Positions 1 through 12,081 of a stretch of DNA of 64,000 nt are shown here, one piece after another. A model generated the notes under the pieces. It worked only from the letters and a program-made list of their open reading frames with translations. It ran no database searches and had not been told where the DNA came from. Each line of letters begins with the position of its first letter. The stretch's first letter is position 1. The stretch is from Burkholderiales bacterium (lineage in GTDB: Bacteria > Pseudomonadota > Gammaproteobacteria > Burkholderiales > SG8-41): contig JALHRQ010000001.1 in NCBI GenBank assembly GCA_022841375.1, positions 124,001-188,000 on the forward strand. Direction: 5' to 3'. Made by a program: the position numbers and the translations under genes.

Positions 1-872
1 CCCGACGGCGCAATCGACGGCACCCAGACATGAAGCGGCTGCTCCATGCCGGCTTTGGCATTGCCTTCGCCGATCTTGGTGCCGATGCCGTAATTGACGC
101 CGTAGCTGATCACCGGCCAGCCGTAGTTGCGGCCGGCGCGCATCACGTTGATTTCATCGCCGCCCTGCGGCCCGTGTTCATGGGTCCACAGCTCGCCGGT
201 CTGCGGATGGAATGCCGCGCCCTGCATGTTGCGGTTGCCCAGCGTGAACTTTTCAGGTTTTGCGCTGGCGCGGTTGACGAAGGGATTGTCGGCGGGCACG
301 CGACCGTCATCGTGCAGCCGGATCACAGAGCCGGCATGATCATCGAGATTTTGCGCACGCGGCATGTCGCCGCGGTCGCCGAGGGTCAGATAAACAAGAC
401 CTTTGCCGTCAAACACGATGCGCCCGCCGAAATGATGGCCGGTGCGCGTTTTCGGTTCCATGCTGAACAGTACCTGCACGCTGGTCATGCGATAGCCATC
501 GAGTTTTCCGCGCGCCAGCACTGTGCCCCATCCGCCCGGGCCGGGGGCGTTGTAGGCCCAGTAGATCCAGCCGTTCTGCGCGTATTGCGGATGCAGCGCG
601 ACGTCGAACAGGCCGCCCTGGCCGGTGGCGACAATCTCGGGCAGGCCTTCGACTGGCTTCGGGTCGAGCTTGAAATCCTTGCTGACGATGCGCAGCCGAC
701 CTTGGCGTTCGGTCACCAGCATGCGTCCGTCGGGCAGGAAGGTGATGGACCACGGGTTCTGCAGGCCGCGCACGAGGGTGACCACGCGGAAGGCGTGTTT
801 TTCGGATTGGATGATTTGGGCCGATGCCGGCAGCGTCGTCATCAGCACCATGGCCAACAATGCCATCGTCAT
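1..872 (-). CDS. PQQ-dependent aldose sugar dehydrogenase (3' end outside window)
   Basis: I translated this myself because the ORF runs off the left edge and is not in the track. It begins with a signal peptide (MTMALLAMVLMTTLPASAQ), so the product should be periplasmic. The family blocks of YliI/Asd-type soluble sugar dehydrogenases follow: NPWSITFLPDGRMLVTERQG, GQGGLFDVALHP, LGDRGD, LGNRNMQGAAFHP and HEHGPQGGDEIN. These belong to the six-bladed beta-propeller that binds PQQ and calcium and oxidises aldoses with transfer of electrons to the respiratory chain. About 290 residues are visible and the C-terminus is missing. ATG at 872 was chosen for the signal peptide; ATG at 866 is equally possible. 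The 285-residue plus-strand ORF over it is a shadow. Confidence 0.85.
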   Translation of the reverse strand, partial: MTMALLAMVLMTTLPASAQIIQSEKHAFRVVTLVRGLQNPWSITFLPDGRMLVTERQGRLRIVSKDFKLDPKPVEGLPEIVATGQGGLFDVALHPQYAQNGWIYWAYNAPGPGGWGTVLARGKLDGYRMTSVQVLFSMEPKTRTGHHFGGRIVFDGKGLVYLTLGDRGDMPRAQNLDDHAGSVIRLHDDGRVPADNPFVNRASAKPEKFTLGNRNMQGAAFHPQTGELWTHEHGPQGGDEINVMRAGRNYGWPVISYGVNYGIGTKIGEGNAKAGMEQPLHVWVPSIAPS

Positions 873-1000
873 TCCGGCGCGCCCTAAAAGAAGTCCCCTT
901 GGGGGGAAAGCCAGAATCCAGATGCCTTTGAAAGCGCTAAACATGCAGCTCGGTGGCAACCCCTCACCCCCGCCCTGCTTCGCTTCAAGTGTGCCCTTGT

Positions 1001-1018
1001 CTCCCCGCAAGCGGGGAG
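1001..1018. repeat. CTCCCCGC palindrome, intergenic copy
   Basis: CTCCCCGCAAGCGGGGAG is a perfect inverted repeat of 7 bp arms around AAGC-type centre bases, embedded in a C-rich then G-rich stretch. A second copy with the centre in the other orientation lies inside mfd at 2301-2318. Two copies within 1.3 kb suggest a dispersed REP-like family. Confidence 0.7.
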
Positions 1019-1083
1019 AGGGGGTTTCGGCTTTGAAGCTCACACTGTCCATGACACGCAACAGGACTGGACACGCAGTGACT

Positions 1084-1108
1084 GGATTCCGGCTTGCGCC
1101 GGAATGAC
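1084..1108. repeat. GATTCCGGC-TTGC-GCCGGAATGAC hairpin repeat
   Basis: TTCCGGC and GCCGGAA pair around a TTGC loop. The GGATTCCGGC...GCCGGAATGAC form is a familiar dispersed intergenic repeat in beta- and gammaproteobacteria. Only one copy is in this window. It could act as a bidirectional transcription barrier between the divergent genes. Confidence 0.55.
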
Positions 1109-1160
1109 GAACGGGGAAGGTCATGCGCAAACGCTCCAGAGGGTAATAAACCGGCGCGTT

Positions 1161-1166
1161 TATAAT
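1161..1166 (+). promoter_or_regulatory. Candidate -10 box of mfd
   Basis: A consensus TATAAT lies 26 bases upstream of the mfd ATG. No good TTGACA-like -35 sits 17 bases upstream, so this is a -10-only call. The same arrangement is seen ahead of serB and the ribosomal oxygenase gene. Confidence 0.5.
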
Positions 1167-1192
1167 AGCGCCCTTTTCAGAAGCAACATTTG

Positions 1193-4717
<3,525 letters not shown>

Positions 4718-4769
4718 TCCACCGACAATGGACCGCAGCACCCGCGCAAATGACTCATGGAGCATCAAC

Positions 4770-5576
4770 ATGAACCGTTTCAAGCATCTGCTGTTTTTTT
4801 TGGCAGCCGTACTGACATCAACGCTGCTCAACGCTCCGGTTTTTGCGCAAAACGCCCCGGCGGCCGGCATCGTGGTCATGCACGGCAAGGGCGGCCGGCC
4901 CGAACGTCACGTCAACCTGCTGGCCGAGGCTCTGGAAAGCAAGGGCTGGCTGGTCGCCAACATCGAAATGCCGTGGTCGGGACGGCGCGAATATGACGTC
5001 GATGTGGCCGCCGCTGAAAAGGAAGTGACGGCGGCGCTGGACGGCTTGCGCGCGAAGGGGGCAAAAAAAGTATTTATCGCCGGTCACAGCCAGGGCGGCG
5101 TGTTCGCGCTGCATTACGCCAGCCGCCACCCGCTCGCCGGCGTGATCCCGATCGCGCCGGGCGGCAGCGTCGATTCACCGGTCTACGCCCAGAACGTCGG
5201 CAGCGCGGTGGCGCTGGCGAAGCGCATGGTCGCCGAAGGCAAAGGCAGCGAACGCGGAACGTTCAAGGATTATGAAGGCTCGAGAGGAACCAACGACGTG
5301 CACACCACGGCCGCCGTTTACCTGACCTGGTTTGACCCGAACGGTGCGATGAACCAGGGCAAATCCTCACGCGCCATCCCCGCTGCCGTGCCCGTGCTCT
5401 ACGTGGCACCGCGCAACGACTATCCCGGGCTGATCCGCATCAAGTCGTCGATGTTTTCCGCTCTGCCGTCCAATTCGCAGACCCGCATCGCCGACATCGA
5501 CAGCGACCATCTGAACGCACCGCGCAACTCGGTCGACGAGATCGCACGCTGGATCGGCGAAGTCATCAGCAAATAA
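4770..5576 (+). CDS. Exported alpha/beta hydrolase
   Basis: The 268-residue protein starts with a signal peptide (MNRFKHLLFFLAAVLTSTLLNAPVFAQ) and continues as an alpha/beta-hydrolase fold. The strand-turn GIVVMHGKGG provides the oxyanion region. The nucleophile elbow is GHSQGG, and the likely catalytic His is in DSDHLNAP near the C-terminus. Substrate is not predictable. ATG 4770 was chosen because GGAG precedes it by 8 bases and the signal peptide begins there; the upstream extension in the ORF track overlaps mfd. It sits 50 bases after mfd and ends just before the convergent prfC. Confidence 0.8.
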   Translation: MNRFKHLLFFLAAVLTSTLLNAPVFAQNAPAAGIVVMHGKGGRPERHVNLLAEALESKGWLVANIEMPWSGRREYDVDVAAAEKEVTAALDGLRAKGAKKVFIAGHSQGGVFALHYASRHPLAGVIPIAPGGSVDSPVYAQNVGSAVALAKRMVAEGKGSERGTFKDYEGSRGTNDVHTTAAVYLTWFDPNGAMNQGKSSRAIPAAVPVLYVAPRNDYPGLIRIKSSMFSALPSNSQTRIADIDSDHLNAPRNSVDEIARWIGEVISK

Positions 5577-5621
5577 AAAACACCGGACGGAATGGCACGG
5601 AATCCGCGCCACATCCTGCGC

Positions 5622-7235
5622 TTAAGTCAACGCTGAATTGGAATGAAAGATCAAACCGGCGTGCTCGCGCAACGCATGGAACTTGATCTTCGGCCATTGC
5701 TCCTGCGCGACATCGATTTCGATGGCATTGCCGGCAAGGAACGCCGGAGCGCCGACGGCGTCGTGCGCGACGCGGTGTGAATTGGCGTCGATGAAACGCT
5801 GCAACTCGCGATCGTCATCGCAGGTCACCCAGCGCGCAGCAACGTAACGCGCCGGCGCCATCCGCGCCTCACAGCCGTATTCGTGTTTCAGCCGGTGTGC
5901 AACCACCTCGAACTGCAGTTGACCGACAGCGCCGAGCAGCAACAGGCTCCCGGCCACCGGTTTGAACACCTGGATCGCGCCCTCTTCGCCGAGTTGTCCG
6001 AGACCGGTGCGCAACTGCTTGCTGCGCAGCGGATCGGCAACTTCGACGGTCTGAAACAGTTCCGGCGCAAAAAATGGCAGACCGGTGAACTGCAGGTCCT
6101 CGCCTTCGGTCAGGGTATCGCCTAATTGCAGCACGCCATGATTGGGGATGCCGATGATGTCTCCGGCATAGGCATCTTCGACCTGCTCGCGGCGCTGCGA
6201 CAGGAAGGACACCACTGAACTGGGCCGGAAAAACTTTTCAGTGCGGCAGTTTTTCAGACGCATGCTGCGTTCAAAACGGCCCGAGCAAACGCGGATGAAG
6301 GCGACACGGTCGCGATGCCCCGGGTCCATATTGGCCTGGATCTTGAACACCACGCCGGAGAACTTGGGTTCCGCCGGCTTCACTTCGCGCTGCAATGCCT
6401 TATGCGGCCGCGGCGGCGATGCAAAATCAATCACCGCATCGAGCACTTCCTGCACGCCGAAATTGTTGATCGCCGAACCGAAAAACAGCGGCGTCTGTTT
6501 GCCGGCGAGAAAGGTATCGCGGTCGTATTCCGGCGACACACCCTGCACCAGGTCAATTTCCTGGCGGGCGTGGGTGAAGATGTCGCCGAAGCGATTGTCG
6601 ATCTCCGGGTTGTCGATGCCGGAAATGATTTCGTCTTCGGCGCCGATACGGTCTTCGCCCGCGGTAAACACACGCATGCGGTCGGCACGCAAATCGAACA
6701 CGCCCTTGAACTGCTTGCCCATGCCTATGGGCCAGGTACACGGCACCACCGGCATGCCCAGCGTGCGCTCGATTTCATCCACCAGATCGGTCGGTTCGCG
6801 CACTTCACGGTCCATCTTGTTGATGAAAGTGATCACCGGCGTATTCTGCGCGCGGCACACCTGCAGCAGGCGCAGCGTCTGCGGCTCGATGCCGTTGGCG
6901 GCGTCGATCACCATCAGCGCGGCGTCGACAGCAGTCAATACGCGGTAGGTGTCTTCGGAAAAATCGCGATGACCCGGCGTATCGAGCAGGTTGATCACGC
7001 AGTCGCGGTATTCCATCTGCATCACCGAACTGGCGACCGAGATGCCGCGCTGCTTTTCGATTTCCATCCAGTCCGAGGTCGCGTAGCGCGACGCCTTGCG
7101 CGACTTGACGCTGCCGGCGATGTGAATCGCGCCGGCGAACAGCAACAGCTTTTCAGTCAACGTGGTTTTACCCGCGTCGGGATGCGAAATGATGGCGAAG
7201 GTGCGCCGCCGTGAAACTTCCTTGTCGATACTCAT
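5622..7235 (-). CDS. prfC: Peptide chain release factor 3 (RF3)
   Basis: RF3 is a translational GTPase that recycles RF1/RF2 from the ribosome after peptide release. The 537 residues match the family length. The G domain shows SHPDAGKTTLTEK (G1), an RGISV switch region, DTPGHRDFSEDTYR (G3) and NKMDRE (G4), followed by the domain 2/3 blocks FKIQANMDPGHRDRVAF and GAVGQLQFEV typical of PrfC rather than EF-G. It is monocistronic, convergent with the upstream hydrolase gene. Confidence 0.97.
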   Translation of the reverse strand: MSIDKEVSRRRTFAIISHPDAGKTTLTEKLLLFAGAIHIAGSVKSRKASRYATSDWMEIEKQRGISVASSVMQMEYRDCVINLLDTPGHRDFSEDTYRVLTAVDAALMVIDAANGIEPQTLRLLQVCRAQNTPVITFINKMDREVREPTDLVDEIERTLGMPVVPCTWPIGMGKQFKGVFDLRADRMRVFTAGEDRIGAEDEIISGIDNPEIDNRFGDIFTHARQEIDLVQGVSPEYDRDTFLAGKQTPLFFGSAINNFGVQEVLDAVIDFASPPRPHKALQREVKPAEPKFSGVVFKIQANMDPGHRDRVAFIRVCSGRFERSMRLKNCRTEKFFRPSSVVSFLSQRREQVEDAYAGDIIGIPNHGVLQLGDTLTEGEDLQFTGLPFFAPELFQTVEVADPLRSKQLRTGLGQLGEEGAIQVFKPVAGSLLLLGAVGQLQFEVVAHRLKHEYGCEARMAPARYVAARWVTCDDDRELQRFIDANSHRVAHDAVGAPAFLAGNAIEIDVAQEQWPKIKFHALREHAGLIFHSNSALT

Positions 7236-7410
7236 GTATGGCCTGGTCAGGCGTCCGCGCGGGATGCGGCGAACGCAGTGCGGCGCGCATTATAAGCGAT
7301 ATTTTTTATCAATAAAATCAAATGGATACGAAAGGCTTTCGGGGCGCTGCGGCGTCACGCCGGTGCCAAGCCCGCAGTATGATCACGCTTCTCCATACGA
7401 CTGAATCGCC

Positions 7411-8193
7411 ATGCGCATCCTGACAATCCTCCTGGCCACGCTGCTGATCCCGATCAGCGCCCATGCGCAATCCACCCGCACCGTTGACCTGCCCACCCGG
7501 AGCGGCGTCACCCAGCGCATCATGGTCATCACACCGGATAAACCCAAAGCCGCGGTCATTTTGTTCGCCGGCGGGGACGGCGGCTTGACGCTGGAAGCCG
7601 ACGGCCGCATCCCCAGGCTGGCCGGCAATTTCCTGGTACGCTCGCGGCAGTTGTTCGTCGAACAGGATTTGACCACGGTAGTCATCGACGCGCCCTCCGA
7701 CAAACAGTCGTATCCATACTTGTCCGGATACCGTCAGACCGACAACCATGTCGCCGACGTCAAGGCGGTGATCGCCTGGCTGCGCCAGCAGGCCAAAATT
7801 CCGGTGTGGCTGATCGGCACCAGCCGCGGTACCCAGTCGGCCGGATATATCGCTACGCAATTGCCGCGGATTGAAGGCGGTCCGGACGGCATTGTGCTGA
7901 CTGCATCCATCGTGCGTGATCCACGCAGCCGCGCTGTGACCGAGATGGCGCTGGACCGTGTGCGCATCCCCGTGCTGGTCGCGCACCACCAGCAGGACGG
8001 CTGCCGTCATTGTCTTTATGCCGACGTGCCGCCGCTGATGGAACGGCTGACCGCCACACCGCGCAAGGAACTCATGACTTTTGACGGCGGCATTTCCGTC
8101 GGCGACCCCTGCGAGGCGCGCGCTTATCACGGCTTCAACGGTATCGAGCGCGAAGTCATCGAGCGCATCGCGGCGTGGATCACCACGCCGTGA
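7411..8193 (+). CDS. Exported alpha/beta hydrolase
   Basis: The 260-residue protein has a signal peptide (MRILTILLATLLIPISAHAQ) and an alpha/beta-hydrolase core with AVILFAGGDGG as the oxyanion loop and GTSRG as the nucleophile elbow. Cys pairs near the C-terminus (DGCRHCLY, GDPCEA) could form a disulfide in the periplasm. It is not closely similar to the 4770-5576 hydrolase apart from fold and export signal. It lies 56 bases ahead of serB in the same direction and may be cotranscribed, although serB has its own -10-like box. Confidence 0.75.
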   Translation: MRILTILLATLLIPISAHAQSTRTVDLPTRSGVTQRIMVITPDKPKAAVILFAGGDGGLTLEADGRIPRLAGNFLVRSRQLFVEQDLTTVVIDAPSDKQSYPYLSGYRQTDNHVADVKAVIAWLRQQAKIPVWLIGTSRGTQSAGYIATQLPRIEGGPDGIVLTASIVRDPRSRAVTEMALDRVRIPVLVAHHQQDGCRHCLYADVPPLMERLTATPRKELMTFDGGISVGDPCEARAYHGFNGIEREVIERIAAWITTP

Positions 8194-8215
8194 GCGCCTG
8201 CTGAACCGCGTCCGT

Positions 8216-8221
8216 TATAAT
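8216..8221 (+). promoter_or_regulatory. Candidate -10 box of serB
   Basis: TATAAT lies 28 bases upstream of the serB ATG. There is no clear -35 hexamer at 17-base spacing. Confidence 0.45.
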
Positions 8222-8248
8222 CGCCGCTCATTTTTTCCGGAAACATTC

Positions 8249-9091
8249 ATGCATCTCGTCATCCAGGGCGCAGACATCGAAACGCGCGACCTCAAGGAAC
8301 TCGCCAAACTGTCCGGCGCCTCGGCCATCGACCGGCTGTCAGCCACCGCCTTCCGGCTCAGCGGCGCGCAGCCGGCTGCCGGCATCGCCGAACTGTGCGC
8401 GGGCGCGAAACTTGACCACGGCTTTGTTCCCGAAGGCCGCAAGCTGACGGACTTCCGGCTGCTGGTGATGGACATGGATTCGACGCTGATCACCATGGAG
8501 ACCATCGACGAACTCGCCGACATGGTCAACATCAAGACTGAAGTGGCCAGGATCACCGAACGCGCAATGCGCGGCGAGATCGAATATGACCAGAGCCTGC
8601 GCGAACGCCTGGCGCTGTTGAAAGGCCTGGATGAATCGGCGCTGCTGCGGGTTTATGAAGAACGGCTGAAGTTTTCACCGGGCGCGGAGCGCATGCTTGC
8701 TGCGGTGCGGTCCGCCGGCATCAAGACACTGCTGGTGTCGGGCGGATTCACTTACATGACCGACCGGCTGAAAACCCGGGTGCAGCTCGACTACACCCAC
8801 TCCAACGTGCTCGAAATCAGCAACGGCAAATTGACAGGAAAAGTCATCGGCGACATCGTCAATGCCGACGCCAAGCTGGCCGCACTGAAACGCATCGCCG
8901 GGGAAATCGGCGCAACACCAGCACAGATTGCCGGCGTCGGCGACGGCGCCAATGACCTGAAATTCCTCGCTGCCTGCGGCGTCAGCTTCGCTTACCACTC
9001 AAAGCCGGTGGTACGGGAAAAGACCACTTACGCCATCAACCACGCCGGTCTGGATGCGATGCTCTGCCTGCTCAGCGCGGAACAGAATTAA
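8249..9091 (+). CDS. serB: Phosphoserine phosphatase SerB
   Basis: SerB hydrolyses phosphoserine to serine in the last step of serine synthesis, which also feeds the serine acetyltransferase encoded 11 kb away. The 280-residue protein has the HAD catalytic motif DMDSTLI (the family's DxDxT), motif II in LLVSGGF, and motif III-IV in GDGANDLKFL. A short N-terminal extension before the HAD domain resembles that of other proteobacterial SerB proteins. ATG 8249 was chosen because GGAAA lies just upstream and the ORF extension runs back into the preceding gene. Confidence 0.95.
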   Translation: MHLVIQGADIETRDLKELAKLSGASAIDRLSATAFRLSGAQPAAGIAELCAGAKLDHGFVPEGRKLTDFRLLVMDMDSTLITMETIDELADMVNIKTEVARITERAMRGEIEYDQSLRERLALLKGLDESALLRVYEERLKFSPGAERMLAAVRSAGIKTLLVSGGFTYMTDRLKTRVQLDYTHSNVLEISNGKLTGKVIGDIVNADAKLAALKRIAGEIGATPAQIAGVGDGANDLKFLAACGVSFAYHSKPVVREKTTYAINHAGLDAMLCLLSAEQN

Positions 9092-9121
9092 AGCAACTGC
9101 CTGATTACTGTTTGATGCCTT

Positions 9122-9340
9122 TCAAGCCTGCCGGGGTTCGTGTTCGCCGACGGCAGCCTCCTCCTCATCGGCGGTTTGATCGCCACCGACTTGCAGGTGA
9201 TACATGCTGATCAGGCAGGCGGCGATGAGCATGGGAACCAGCAGTAGCAGTGCTTCACCGACATAGCCGGCGAAAAACAGCACTTCCGGCACGATGGCCG
9301 CCCCGGTAAAAACAAAATCGACGAATCCGGCATTGATCAT
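9122..9340 (-). CDS. Small hydrophobic protein of unknown function
   Basis: The 72-residue product has one long or two short membrane segments (FVFTGAAIVPEVLFFAGY and ALLLLVPMLIAACLI). An acidic tail (DEEEAAVGEHE) follows. The start at 9340 is supported by GGGAG 8-9 bases upstream; the longer ORF from 9385 has none. I do not recognise a family. It points toward the serB 3' end and stands alone. Upstream lies an A/T-rich motif also present ahead of iscR and pstS. Confidence 0.55.
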   Translation of the reverse strand: MINAGFVDFVFTGAAIVPEVLFFAGYVGEALLLLVPMLIAACLISMYHLQVGGDQTADEEEAAVGEHEPRQA

Positions 9341-9438
9341 GGTCTGTGTCTCCCGAAAAATTAACAGACCTCCATGCCTCCTCATGAAGGTGCCGTGATA
9401 CGCCGGAAGTACTGAGCAATTAGAATGCCAGTAAAAAT

Positions 9439-9459
9439 ATCATTTAAAAACAATTACTT
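9439..9459 (-). promoter_or_regulatory. Shared AAGTAATTGTTTTTAAATGAT motif
   Basis: Read toward the small membrane-protein gene, this 21-base string differs at one position from the one in the iscR leader (20255-20275). It shares a near-identical 12-base core with the pstS upstream region. Function unknown. Confidence 0.4.
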
Positions 9460-9532
9460 GATGATGTGCCCGTAATAGACTATGCACCCCCGCGATGCGT
9501 CACCAACAGCCCCTGCACCAGTCTGATACGGA

Positions 9533-10579
9533 TCAGTAGACGCGCAGCCGGGCGCCGTCGCTGAGCTGGTAGGGTCGCATCGGTCCCGTGCCTTCGCTGC
9601 ACATGCCGTAGATGAACGGGAATACGTCGCGGCCCGGCGTCAGGAAACGCAGGTCCTTGAACCACACGCACAGGTGTGTGGCACCGATGTCGATTTCGTG
9701 CACTGCGGGGTACGCCGAAAACCAGCGGAAGAATTCAAATTCGGGATGTTCGAAGGCGGCGCGCACCGCGGCGCCCTGCGACCCCTTGCCGTAACGTACA
9801 GTGTTTTCCCACTGCGCCTGATCGAGCGGCCGGTACACCGCATCCAGCCGCGCAATCAGCCCGGCATCGGGTGCAGCGGTCTGCACCGCCTGACGCCGCA
9901 AATTGACATGGCTTAAGCGATAACCGGCGTCGCTCTCGAGAATGACCATCCAGTTGAATGGCGACACCGGCCGCGGCAGGGCACTGACCTTCACACCCGT
10001 CAGTCCCTGCTCACGCGCCGCACGTTCGCCGAAATCCACCACGCGCTGCAACTGCAGGAACTGGAATCCGACATACGCGACCAATACCACCAGCCCGGCC
10101 ACGGCGGGCAGCCGCGAACGCCGCCACAGCAGCGACAGCAGCAGCCCGGCGAGGATGATGCCGGAGAACCACAGGTCGATGATGAATGTGGTGCCGAGGC
10201 CATGGCGGTAATCCGACAGTGGCGCAAAAATCATTGTGCCGAAAGTGGTGATCCAGTCACCGGCGATATGAATGAACAGCGACAGCGCCACGACCGGGGC
10301 ATAAGTGCGCCAGCCAGGACCAGAACGCCAGATCCAGGCCAGCAGCAGCGATAGCAGTATGGTCCACACCGGCAGCATCACCAGTGAATGGGTGATGCCG
10401 CGATGGTGGTACAGATAAGCCAGCGGCGAAATCCATGACGCTATGACATCAATATCGGGGAACGCCGCCACCATAAAACCGATGCCGATGCGCCGCCGCA
10501 GCGGTAATGCCGGCTTTTCGATACCGGCGGTGGCACGGGCCAGCAGTGCGCCGGAAAGCGCGTGGGTAAGAGTGTCCAC
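9533..10579 (-). CDS. Membrane-bound metal-dependent hydrolase (YdjM/DUF457 type)
   Basis: The 348-residue protein opens with MDTLTHALSGALLARA, the diagnostic N-terminus of the YdjM/DUF457 family. The conserved metal-ligand candidates follow: FPDID, HHRGITHS and HIAGDW. Several membrane helices cover the first half, and the C-terminal third is soluble and probably periplasmic. Members occur in many bacteria; their substrate is not established. The gene lies between the small membrane protein and the Bug receptor, with no clear operon partner. Confidence 0.8.
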   Translation of the reverse strand: MDTLTHALSGALLARATAGIEKPALPLRRRIGIGFMVAAFPDIDVIASWISPLAYLYHHRGITHSLVMLPVWTILLSLLLAWIWRSGPGWRTYAPVVALSLFIHIAGDWITTFGTMIFAPLSDYRHGLGTTFIIDLWFSGIILAGLLLSLLWRRSRLPAVAGLVVLVAYVGFQFLQLQRVVDFGERAAREQGLTGVKVSALPRPVSPFNWMVILESDAGYRLSHVNLRRQAVQTAAPDAGLIARLDAVYRPLDQAQWENTVRYGKGSQGAAVRAAFEHPEFEFFRWFSAYPAVHEIDIGATHLCVWFKDLRFLTPGRDVFPFIYGMCSEGTGPMRPYQLSDGARLRVY

Positions 10580-10640
10580 TTCAGGAATGAGGATTGAGGA
10601 ATGAGGCGGGATTTTACACGATCACCCCCTCACGCCTTAC

Positions 10641-10664
10641 TCCTCACTCCTCACTCCTCACTCA
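10641..10664. repeat. Short tandem TCCTCAC repeat
   Basis: Three to four copies of a 7-8 base CTCCTCA unit lie at the 3' end of the Bug receptor gene. GAGGAATGAGG-type sequence about 45 bases away on the same strand could pair with it. It may help terminate the receptor transcript. A degenerate relative (TTACTACTTACCCCTGACTCC) sits between mutS and slyD. Confidence 0.4.
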
Positions 10665-11654
10665 CTTCAGCACAATATCCAGCGATTTGCCGAGACGGTA
10701 ATAGGTTTCATACTGCTCCTGCACGAACTTCGCTGTGTCTTCCGGCGACTTGATGTGCGGAACGGAACCGATTTTTTCGGTGGCGCCGATCCATTGCGCA
10801 TCGGTACTGACTTTTTTCAAAGTGTCACCCCACACTGCGACCAGCTTGCGATCCATTTTGGGCGGGCCATAAAGCGCGCTCCAGCCGATGATGCGTTCCA
10901 GCGCCGGGTAACCCGCCTCCTTCGCTGTCGGAACATCGGGAATTTCCTTGAAGCGCTCCGGCGTCGTGGTCAGCAGCGCACGCATCTGCCGGTTCTTGAT
11001 GAAACCCAGCGCGGTGCCGATATTGGAGCAGCCGAAATCGACATGCTTGCCCAGCAGCGCGGTGGCCGCTTCGCCGCCGCCCTTGTACGGAATCTGGATC
11101 GCCGCTTCCTTGCCCAGCTTCTGCACGTCGAACAATAACTGTGGTCCCATCTCGTGAATGGTGCCGACGCCGGCGGTGCTGTATTTCAACTTGCCCGGAT
11201 TCTTGCGGATGCCTTCGACCAGGTCGCCAAAAGTGCGGTACGGGCTGTCAGCGACCACTGCGCAGACATAGGGATTGAGTTCGAGGATGCCGAGGAAGGT
11301 GAAGTCATTCCACTTGTAGCTGAGGTCCGGCTTCAATGCCGGCAGCGTAGCCTGTGAACCGACACGCGCGAGCAGCAGCGTATAACCATCGGGCGCCGCA
11401 TTTTTCACATGCTCCGAACCGATCGCGCCGCTGGCGCCAACCTTGTTCAGCACCACGGCATTCTGTTTCAGGTATTTCGGAATCACCGCGCCGAGGTTGC
11501 GGGCCGCGAGGTCGGAATCGCCACCCGCGGAGAACGGCGCGACGATCAGCAGCGGCCGCGTCGGATACTGCTGGGCGCCGGTTGCAAATGCTGAAACGGC
11601 AAAAAAGCAGCCGAGTACATGGATAAATACACGACGAACAGAACTGGATTTCAT
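10662..11654 (-). CDS. Bug-family (TctC) periplasmic solute-binding protein
   Basis: Bug proteins are periplasmic receptors for carboxylates and related small molecules in tripartite tricarboxylate transport, greatly expanded in Burkholderiales. The 330-residue product has a signal peptide (MKSSSVRRVFIHVLGCFFAVSAFATGAQ), then YPTRPLLIVAPFSAGGDSD, the start of the mature fold, and GWSALYGPP and VPTAKEAGYP blocks typical of the family. ATG 11654 was chosen because GGGAGGAG lies 8 bases upstream. No tctA/tctB membrane genes are nearby, as is usual for orphan Bug receptors. Confidence 0.9.
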   Translation of the reverse strand: MKSSSVRRVFIHVLGCFFAVSAFATGAQQYPTRPLLIVAPFSAGGDSDLAARNLGAVIPKYLKQNAVVLNKVGASGAIGSEHVKNAAPDGYTLLLARVGSQATLPALKPDLSYKWNDFTFLGILELNPYVCAVVADSPYRTFGDLVEGIRKNPGKLKYSTAGVGTIHEMGPQLLFDVQKLGKEAAIQIPYKGGGEAATALLGKHVDFGCSNIGTALGFIKNRQMRALLTTTPERFKEIPDVPTAKEAGYPALERIIGWSALYGPPKMDRKLVAVWGDTLKKVSTDAQWIGATEKIGSVPHIKSPEDTAKFVQEQYETYYRLGKSLDIVLK

Positions 11655-11744
11655 CTTGGGTCTCCTCCCGGTTGAAATGCCCGATGCCTGCGCGGGCATT
11701 GTGCGGGGAGGCTTATCGAAAAGCAACGACCGGGAAGTCAGCCG

Positions 11745-12071
11745 CTAATCCCAGCGATCATCCTTGACCTCGACAATGCCGTTTTCGACGCGCAGCGGCA
11801 ATTTTGCCGTGGGCTCGTAAGCCGGTGCCGACAGTGCCTCGCCGGTGCGCACGCAGAACCGCGCGCCGTGGCGCGGACAGATGACCTGGTCGCCTTCGAT
11901 AACGCCGCTGGCCAGTTCACCGCCGTCGTGGGTGCACACATCTTCAATCGCGAAAAATTCGCCGCCGACGTTGAACACCGCAACCGTCGTGCCGTCGACA
12001 TCGGCCACCTTGCAGCCCCCCGGGGCGATCTCACCGATCGCAGCCACTTTGATCCAATCCGCCACGCTCAT
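11745..12071 (-). CDS. Rieske-type [2Fe-2S] ferredoxin
   Basis: The 108-residue protein has the two Rieske boxes CTHDGG and CPRHGARF, which supply two Cys and two His ligands to a [2Fe-2S] cluster. It resembles small soluble ferredoxins of ring-hydroxylating systems. No oxygenase gene is nearby, and it closes the iron-sulfur assembly cluster 10 bases after the Nfu gene. An electron-transfer role in cluster assembly is therefore the better guess. Start 12071 (MSVADW) was preferred over the upstream GTG/ATG that overlaps the Nfu stop. Confidence 0.85.
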   Translation of the reverse strand: MSVADWIKVAAIGEIAPGGCKVADVDGTTVAVFNVGGEFFAIEDVCTHDGGELASGVIEGDQVICPRHGARFCVRTGEALSAPAYEPTAKLPLRVENGIVEVKDDRWD

Positions 12072-12081
12072 TACATCCCGT

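Larger units (their letters stand above)
873..1192. other. Intergenic stretch with two palindromic repeats and the mfd promoter
   Basis: About 320 bases between the divergent sugar dehydrogenase and mfd genes hold no convincing gene. They contain a perfect CTCCCCGC palindrome, a GATTCCGGC hairpin repeat of the kind scattered in proteobacterial chromosomes, and a TATAAT box close to mfd. The 160-residue ORF crossing the region is low complexity and overlaps the sugar dehydrogenase antisense. Confidence 0.6.

Noticed and set aside
30-887. 285-aa plus-strand ORF at the left edge
   Set aside because: Shadow of the PQQ sugar dehydrogenase on the minus strand, whose motifs are clear when translated.
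11745-12071. Rieske protein as a ring-hydroxylating dioxygenase component
   Set aside because: No oxygenase or reductase gene nearby; it is embedded in the iron-sulfur assembly operon.
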